Positions 14,450 through 18,765 of a stretch of DNA of 18,765 bases are shown here, piece by piece (position 1 is the stretch's first letter; each line of letters begins with the position of its first letter). Made by a program: the position numbers and the translations under genes. The stretch is from Rickettsiales bacterium (GTDB lineage Bacteria; Pseudomonadota; Alphaproteobacteria; Rickettsiales; UBA3002): assembly GCA_027489915.1 (NCBI GenBank), contig JAIXZB010000163.1:1-18765 (forward strand), read 5' to 3'. The notes under the pieces are model-generated. The model had not been told where the DNA came from, did not search any database, and worked only from the letters and a program-made list of their open reading frames with translations.

Positions 14450-15505
14450 ATGTTAGCTCAAAACACCCAGCCCAACCCTGTTAAGAATTCATCCACAGAC
14501 CGTGCCAAGATTCGCCTCAAAGACATCCATATCTTACTTGCCGATAAAGACCCCTGCATCTCCCACGTTATGATGCAAAATCTGCGCGCCATGGGATTTT
14601 CGCGTATTACCTACGCCAAAAACGGCAATGAAACCATCCGCGCCCTGCGCGAAAATGAGATACATATCGTCGTCACCGAGCGCAACCTGAATGATGCCGA
14701 TGGGCTAGAACTCGTAAGGTCGGTGCGTGCGGGCAAACACGCGCAAAGCCGCGCAGTCCCAATCATCATGATGAGCGGCCTCGCCGAAGAAGAAGATGTC
14801 ATCGCCGCTCGCGATGCTGGCATCAATGAATACCTCGCAAAGCCTTTTTCCTCAAAAATGCTCTTCCGCCGCATCGAACAGATTGTCGATAAACCACGCA
14901 ATTTTCTGGTAAGCTACAACTACACAGGCCCCGATCGCAGACGCCGTGGCACCCCACCCGAAGGCATGGCCGATCGCCGCGTATGTGCCCCCACCACACT
15001 TCCCATACTCGATGAGCCCATAAGCGAAAACGATATGCCCATTCTCATCACCGCCAACCGCACCTTCCAGAAGCTGATGGGCACCACCGAGCCACTCTCA
15101 CGCATCATCACCCCCGCCATGGTAGAAAACGCACAAAAAACCATCGACTCCATGGCAGAAAGCTACATGCACTGGGTCGCAACCGATCTCAAAATTCTGG
15201 AGCAAAGCTTTGTCGCCATGCGCCAAGCCTACGCGTCCTATTACCTCATCAAAGCAAAAAACGCGACTCTATCCCTCAAAGAGCGAACGGGCGTTTTCCG
15301 TCTCACCCTTGCAAGCGATGTAGCGCACGGGCTCTATCAATTTCTGCATAGCGATTATCACCCAAGCTTTCCCAAACACATAAACATCATAGGCAAACAT
15401 ATCGATGCACTGAAAGTAATCCTGGGCAACAACATCAGCGCCACCGATACCATGGGCAAAGAACTCACCAAAGAGCTTCAAAAGCTGATAATAAGCCAGA
15501 AATAA
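14450..15505 (+). CDS. Receiver-domain protein with Glu at the phosphorylation site
   Basis: This 351-residue protein has an N-terminal response-regulator receiver domain (about 24-148). IHILLADKDP (26-35) is the acidic start, where the usual Asp-Asp pair is D32-K33. VVTERNLNDADGLEL aligns with the TDxxMPxxDG motif, but the phosphoacceptor Asp is Glu (E77, codon GAG at 14678-14680). S109 in IMMSG and K131 in LAKPF, the switch Ser/Thr and invariant Lys, are kept. A GPDRRRR motif (160-166) follows, as in a family of alphaproteobacterial receivers, then about 180 residues of mostly helical sequence of unknown fold, with no DNA-binding or output enzyme domain recognised. Glu at this site mimics phosphorylation in some regulators, so it may signal constitutively. 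A link to pilus control is only suggested by position after tadG. Confidence 0.85.
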   Translation: MLAQNTQPNPVKNSSTDRAKIRLKDIHILLADKDPCISHVMMQNLRAMGFSRITYAKNGNETIRALRENEIHIVVTERNLNDADGLELVRSVRAGKHAQSRAVPIIMMSGLAEEEDVIAARDAGINEYLAKPFSSKMLFRRIEQIVDKPRNFLVSYNYTGPDRRRRGTPPEGMADRRVCAPTTLPILDEPISENDMPILITANRTFQKLMGTTEPLSRIITPAMVENAQKTIDSMAESYMHWVATDLKILEQSFVAMRQAYASYYLIKAKNATLSLKERTGVFRLTLASDVAHGLYQFLHSDYHPSFPKHINIIGKHIDALKVILGNNISATDTMGKELTKELQKLIISQK

Positions 15506-15546
15506 GCCTCATTTCTAGCAAGTTAGCCCCATCAGGCGGGTTTCCC

Positions 15547-15575
15547 TTGACAATGCCCCTAGTGCTTTCTACACC
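15547..15575 (+). promoter_or_regulatory. Candidate promoter of the tRNA-Ile gene
   Basis: TTGACA, a perfect -35 element, is at 15547-15552. After 17 bp TACACC (15570-15575) could be a weak -10 (three of six bases). The tRNA starts 34 bases further on, so transcription would give a short leader to be removed. The -10 is poor, so the exact start is uncertain. Confidence 0.4.
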
Positions 15576-15609
15576 TCCTCGCCTGCATGATACACCTAAT
15601 GCAGCAAGT

Positions 15610-15686
<77 letters not shown>

Positions 15687-15750
15687 TTTATCCTAAAAAA
15701 TATGGCACCTAAATACTAACAATATCGTAATAAACAACCCATTCACACCA

Positions 15751-15791
15751 CGCAGAAAATCTGTAATTTTCTGCGGTATGCATCGCATGCC
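15751..15791. repeat. Two adjoining stem-loops before the photolyase gene
   Basis: CGCAGAAAAT (15751-15760), loop CTGTA, ATTTTCTGCG (15766-15775) is a perfect ten-pair inverted repeat. A second one starts at its last G: GGTATGC (15775-15781), loop ATC, GCATGCC (15785-15791), seven pairs with one G-T. There is no T-run after either, so these do not look like an ordinary intrinsic terminator. They could be a transcription stop for the tRNA transcript, a processing site, or an operator 20-60 bp before the photolyase start. Function is unknown. Confidence 0.6.
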
Positions 15792-15812
15792 ACAACATAG
15801 TCATCACACCAC

Positions 15813-17330
15813 ATGAATCAGCACATGCACATTGTCTGGTTCAAGCGCGATTTGCGCATCACCGATCACTTGCCATTACTGAGTGCTGCCACTTCAGGTG
15901 CCGTCATCCCCCTCTACATCATTGAACCCGAATACTGGACATTGCCCGATATCTCACGCCGTCACTGGCATTTCATTCACGATACATTACGCACATTATA
16001 TACAGATCTAACTGCGCTCGGCGCCCCCCTTGTCATTCGTATAGGCGATGCCATCGAAGTGCTAGAATCCTTGCGCACAAAATACAAAACCATAACACTG
16101 TGGTCACACGAAGAAACAGGAAACAACTGGACATACCAGCGCGATATCCGCGTTGCGCAGTGGTGCGCTTCTCACGCCATCGCATGGCACGAAACACCAA
16201 GCGGAGGGGTAGTACGCCGCTTAAAAAGCCGCAATGGCTGGGCAGATATTCGCAATAAGCGCATGAGCGAATCCATCACCCCAACACCACATATCCTAAC
16301 ACCCGCCCCACATATAATAAACGATATTCTGCCCAGTAAAGACAGCCCACTATTTGGCACGGGTAGCATAGGTAGCGTCCAATCAGGTGGCTCCAACGAA
16401 GCACGCAAAACACTCGCATCCTTCCTAAGTGATCGCGGCATCCATTACATGAAAACCATCTCCAAGCCGGGCAGCTCCGCACGGCATTGCTCGCGCCTGA
16501 GCACACATCTTACCTACGGCACCCTGTCGGTGCGCGAAGTCGAACAGGCAACCAAACAGAAATTATACAGCATTGCAGATAACAATGATGACTTAAGTAA
16601 ACAATGGCGCCGCAACCTCAGCGCCTTTCTCTCACGCCTCGCATGGCATTGCCATTTCATGCAAAAGCTCGAACAGCAGCCAGACATCGAATTTCACTGC
16701 ATGCATCCCGCCTTCGAAGGCATGCGCGAACCCCACCACCGCGAAGACTATTTCAACGCATGGAAAGCGGGCAGAACAGGCTATCCGCTGGTCGATGCCT
16801 GCATGCGCTCGCTGCACGAAAATGGCTGGATAACCTTCCGCATGCGTGCCTTGCTGGTATCATTCGCCAGCTACCATCTTTGGCTCGATTGGCGCCAGAC
16901 CGCACCCTACATGGCAAAACTTTTCACCGACTACGAACCAGGAATCCATTACTCACAATTCCAAATGCAATCAGGCGTCACAGGCATCAACGCGGTGCGC
17001 ATGTATAACCCCATCAAGCAATCCTATGATCACGATCCACAGGGCAAATTCATTCGCCGCTTCGTGCCAGAACTAAAAAACGTACCCGAACAATTTATCC
17101 ATGAACCATGGCGTATGGACGCACCCCCCGCGTCCTATCCCACCCCCATCGTCAATCACGAAGCAGCCATAAAACATGCACGAAGCGAAATATCTGCAAA
17201 ATGGAAAGAATCAGGTTTCCGCGACATATCCCGAAGCGTTAACCAAAAGCTGGGCAGTCGTAATAAGCAACCAACGCGCACCCGAAAACCTAAAAAAGAA
17301 TCCTCAAAGCAACTGATGCTCGATATATAA
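15813..17330 (+). CDS. Cryptochrome/photolyase family protein (FAD-binding)
   Basis: This 505-residue flavoprotein belongs to the DNA photolyase/cryptochrome family, which repairs UV-damaged DNA or senses light. An N-terminal photolyase alpha/beta domain (about 5-170) opens with HIVWFKRDLRITDH and contains WSHEETGNNWTYQRD. The C-terminal FAD domain (about 195-440) has GSSARHCSRLSTHLTYGTLS, WRRNLSAFLSRLAWHCHF, YPLVDACMRSLHENGWITFRMRA (as one block) and DYEPGIHYSQFQMQSG. In the last segment His379 sits where E. coli photolyase has the flavin-near Asn378; I believe this is typical of a proteobacterial/cyanobacterial subgroup, not a defect. The tail is basic (about 470-505). No Shine-Dalgarno precedes 15813, nor the ATG at 15825, which would start at MHIVWF. 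It is convergent with the CBS gene and close to a second photolyase-like gene. Confidence 0.92.
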   Translation: MNQHMHIVWFKRDLRITDHLPLLSAATSGAVIPLYIIEPEYWTLPDISRRHWHFIHDTLRTLYTDLTALGAPLVIRIGDAIEVLESLRTKYKTITLWSHEETGNNWTYQRDIRVAQWCASHAIAWHETPSGGVVRRLKSRNGWADIRNKRMSESITPTPHILTPAPHIINDILPSKDSPLFGTGSIGSVQSGGSNEARKTLASFLSDRGIHYMKTISKPGSSARHCSRLSTHLTYGTLSVREVEQATKQKLYSIADNNDDLSKQWRRNLSAFLSRLAWHCHFMQKLEQQPDIEFHCMHPAFEGMREPHHREDYFNAWKAGRTGYPLVDACMRSLHENGWITFRMRALLVSFASYHLWLDWRQTAPYMAKLFTDYEPGIHYSQFQMQSGVTGINAVRMYNPIKQSYDHDPQGKFIRRFVPELKNVPEQFIHEPWRMDAPPASYPTPIVNHEAAIKHARSEISAKWKESGFRDISRSVNQKLGSRNKQPTRTRKPKKESSKQLMLDI

Positions 17331-17339
17331 AAACGAAAA

Positions 17340-17855
17340 TTACTTAATATCACGCATTACAAAAATCATAGCCAGGCTGTAAAGTAAAATGCCGCCCACA
17401 ATGAGGTGCAAATGAAAGCGCTCCATAAACGTTTTAACGGCAACTTCCTTTGCTCGCGTGATTAATTGCGGCCACGTGTAAGAGACAAAATCCCCCTGCG
17501 ACATCACATTCACAAGCCTACCCTGCGCATCCACCACAGGTAAGTGACGAAACCGCTCATTAGACATCACACGCAACCAATCCACTACTTGATCATCTTC
17601 CGAGGCCAACTTCAAATCACTGGTCATAATATCACGTATGAGCGTCACATTTGCATCAAGCCCTTTAGCCAGCAACCGTCGCATAAAATCGCGCTCGGTA
17701 ACAATCCCCACTGGCTTGTTATCCGCATCAACAATAACACTCGCGCCATAATTCTTCTCAGACATGGCCTTTACGGCCACAATCACTTTTTCATCCGCAG
17801 AAAACGTCATCGAAGGTGCTTTAGACTTAAACTCAATACGGTCTTTAATTTTCAT
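17340..17855 (-). CDS. CBS-domain protein with C-terminal membrane anchor
   Basis: The 171-residue product has two CBS domains, which bind adenine nucleotides and sense energy state. The first, about 12-70, includes SVIVDADNKPVGIVTERDFMRRLL. The second, about 75-132, includes IMTSDLKLASEDDQ and RHLPVVDAQGRLVNVMSQGD. A single hydrophobic segment near the end (LIVGGILLYSLAMIFVM) followed by RDIK suggests a tail-anchored inner-membrane protein with the CBS domains in the cytoplasm. I start at the ATG (17855), with GGGG about six bases upstream; a GTG at 17867 would add four residues. Its TAA is nine bases from the photolyase stop (convergent), and it is divergent from the DUF2805 gene. Function is unknown beyond nucleotide sensing. 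Confidence 0.9.
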   Translation of the reverse strand: MKIKDRIEFKSKAPSMTFSADEKVIVAVKAMSEKNYGASVIVDADNKPVGIVTERDFMRRLLAKGLDANVTLIRDIMTSDLKLASEDDQVVDWLRVMSNERFRHLPVVDAQGRLVNVMSQGDFVSYTWPQLITRAKEVAVKTFMERFHLHLIVGGILLYSLAMIFVMRDIK

Positions 17856-17867
17856 CTTGCACCCCAC

Positions 17868-17940
17868 TTTGTGAAAATAATTTCATTATTCATTTACCAC
17901 AAAGCACGCGTAAAGATAATTAATTAAAGGAAATACGCTA
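17868..17940. promoter_or_regulatory. AT-rich divergent promoter region with small inverted repeat
   Basis: The gap between the CBS gene and the DUF2805 gene is AT-rich. It holds AATAAT-TTC-ATTATT (17876-17890), a perfect six-pair inverted repeat, and the palindrome TTAATTAA (17920-17927) just before the ribosome binding site AAGGA (17927-17931). It must contain promoters for both directions. I cannot place -35/-10 elements with confidence. Confidence 0.35.
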
Positions 17941-18180
17941 TTGCCAGATAAAAATCATTACAGTGAAGTATTCATAAACAAAATCATCGCTCTTGCATGG
18001 GCCGATGATGTGTCGTTCGACAAAATAAAACGCGATATGGGATTAAGCGAAAGCGAAGTGATACATATCATGCGCACCCACCTTAAACCGCGCAGCTTCG
18101 CCCTCTGGCGAAAGCGCGTGACAGGCCGTAGCACCAAACACGAAAAACGCGCAAAACTGCTGCGTCAGGAAATCGAATAG
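17941..18180 (+). CDS. DUF2805 / TIGR03643 family small protein
   Basis: This 79-residue protein matches the DUF2805 (TIGR03643) pattern from memory: IIALAWADDVSFDKIKRDMGL, then SESEVIHIMRTHLKPRSFALWRKRVTGR and KHEKR. The middle resembles a helix-turn-helix (helices around 27-34 and 37-47), so DNA or RNA binding is possible but not shown. The start is TTG at 17941 with AAGGA nine bases upstream; no better in-frame ATG precedes the conserved part. It ends three bases before the next gene and is surely co-transcribed with it. Genes of this family are often beside cryptochrome/photolyase genes, which fits a role in the same light response. Function unknown. Confidence 0.85.
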   Translation: MPDKNHYSEVFINKIIALAWADDVSFDKIKRDMGLSESEVIHIMRTHLKPRSFALWRKRVTGRSTKHEKRAKLLRQEIE

Positions 18181-18183
18181 CCC

Positions 18184-18765
18184 ATGACCACACTCCGCCT
18201 CATCCTCGCCGATCAGCTCTCACGCAGCATAGCAACGCTGGATGGGGTCGATAAAAAACACGACATCATCATGCTCTGCGAAGTGAAGGAAGAAGCAACC
18301 TACGTCCCCCACCACAAAAAGAAAATCGCGTTTCTGTTTTCGGCCATGCGCCATTTCGCCAAAGAACTCGAAGCCGAAGGTATGCAGGTGCGCTACATCA
18401 CACTCGATGATCCACACAACACTGGCAGCTTCGATACCGAAGTCACACGCGCCATCAACGAACTAAGCGTAAGACAACTCATCCTCACCGAACCGGGTGA
18501 ATACCGTGTGCTTGAAAAATTCACTGCATGGAAAGCAACCCTAAATATCCCCGTCGAAATTCGGCGCGACATGCGCTTTCTCTCTACCATCCACGAATTC
18601 AGCGCATGGACAGAAGGCAAAAAACAACTGCGCACGGAATTTTTCTATCGCGAGATGCGAAAAAAATATGGCATCCTCATCGAGCCCGATGGTAAGCCCA
18701 CAGGCGGCGAATGGAATTACGACAAAGAAAACCGCAAACCACCCAAAGCAGGCATGCGCTCCCCA
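18184..18765 (+). CDS. PhrB-like cryptochrome/photolyase family protein, N-terminal part
   Basis: This is the first 194 codons of a gene that runs off the window. The start ATG at 18184 is three bases after the DUF2805 stop. The protein begins TLRLILADQLS and continues with MLCEVKEEATYVPHHKKKIA, then SAMRHFAKEL, TEPGEYRVLEKF, IPVEIRRDMRFL, FFYREMRKKYG and GGEWNYDKENRK. These are conserved in the bacterial (6-4) photolyase / FeS-BCP group (PhrB of Agrobacterium), which carries a [4Fe-4S] cluster and FAD and repairs (6-4) photoproducts. The Cys ligands and FAD site lie beyond the window, so the enzyme class is inferred from the N-terminal half only. It is a different lineage from the photolyase-family protein at 15813. 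Confidence 0.9.
   Translation, partial: MTTLRLILADQLSRSIATLDGVDKKHDIIMLCEVKEEATYVPHHKKKIAFLFSAMRHFAKELEAEGMQVRYITLDDPHNTGSFDTEVTRAINELSVRQLILTEPGEYRVLEKFTAWKATLNIPVEIRRDMRFLSTIHEFSAWTEGKKQLRTEFFYREMRKKYGILIEPDGKPTGGEWNYDKENRKPPKAGMRSP

Noticed and set aside
15523..15545. Intrinsic terminator after the receiver gene (AGCCC ... GGGTT)
   Set aside because: The stem is only about five pairs including a G-T, the loop is eight bases and the T-run is three bases.

Overview
The window looks like chromosomal DNA of an alphaproteobacterium of moderate GC content, species not identifiable from the sequence. The reasons are a Caulobacter/rhizobial-type Tad pilus gene order (cpaB-cpaC-cpaD-cpaE-cpaF-tadB-tadC), purF followed by an SDR gene, a receiver protein with a GPDRRRR tail and TTAA-N7-TTAA (CtrA-type) sites. 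Most genes are GC-rich and end in C-rich codons. Two stretches are clearly AT-rich: the antisense gene at 623-1189 and the intergenic region 14309-14449.

Region 1 (1-3076) holds the 3' end of purF, an unrecognised AT-rich gene on the opposite strand whose stop overlaps the purF stop, a short-chain dehydrogenase/reductase, and an EAL-domain protein with a partly degenerate cyclic-di-GMP phosphodiesterase site.

Region 2 (3077-14308) is a nearly complete Tad/Flp pilus locus. A repeat-rich regulatory region precedes a tightly packed operon: cpaB (periplasmic SAF-domain protein), cpaC (secretin), a very short cpaD lipoprotein, cpaE/tadZ (localisation ATPase-like protein), cpaF/tadA (motor ATPase), and tadB and tadC (platform). 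The lipoprotein tadD lies on the minus strand, convergent with tadC and divergent from a second plus-strand operon of tadE, a second TadE/TadF-like pseudopilin and a von Willebrand A protein (TadG). The Flp pilin and the prepilin peptidase CpaA are absent and must lie elsewhere if the pilus is functional. A 12-bp motif is shared by both Tad intergenic regions.

Region 3 (14309-15686) starts with an AT-rich region carrying three TTAA-N7-TTAA motifs and a hairpin that could cover the ribosome binding site of the next gene. That gene encodes a receiver-domain protein with Glu at the phosphoacceptor position. A free-standing tRNA-Ile(GAT) follows, with its own TTGACA promoter element.

Region 4 (15687-18765) is a light and DNA-repair neighbourhood. 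Two adjoining stem-loops precede a cryptochrome/photolyase-family gene. Then come a convergent two-CBS-domain protein with a C-terminal membrane anchor, a small DUF2805/TIGR03643 protein, and the 5' part of a second, PhrB-like (Fe-S class) photolyase-family gene that runs off the window.

No CRISPR array, insertion sequence or prophage was seen. The most useful leads are the regulatory DNA around the Tad operons, the D-to-E receiver protein, the foreign-looking antisense gene and the tandem hairpins before the photolyase.
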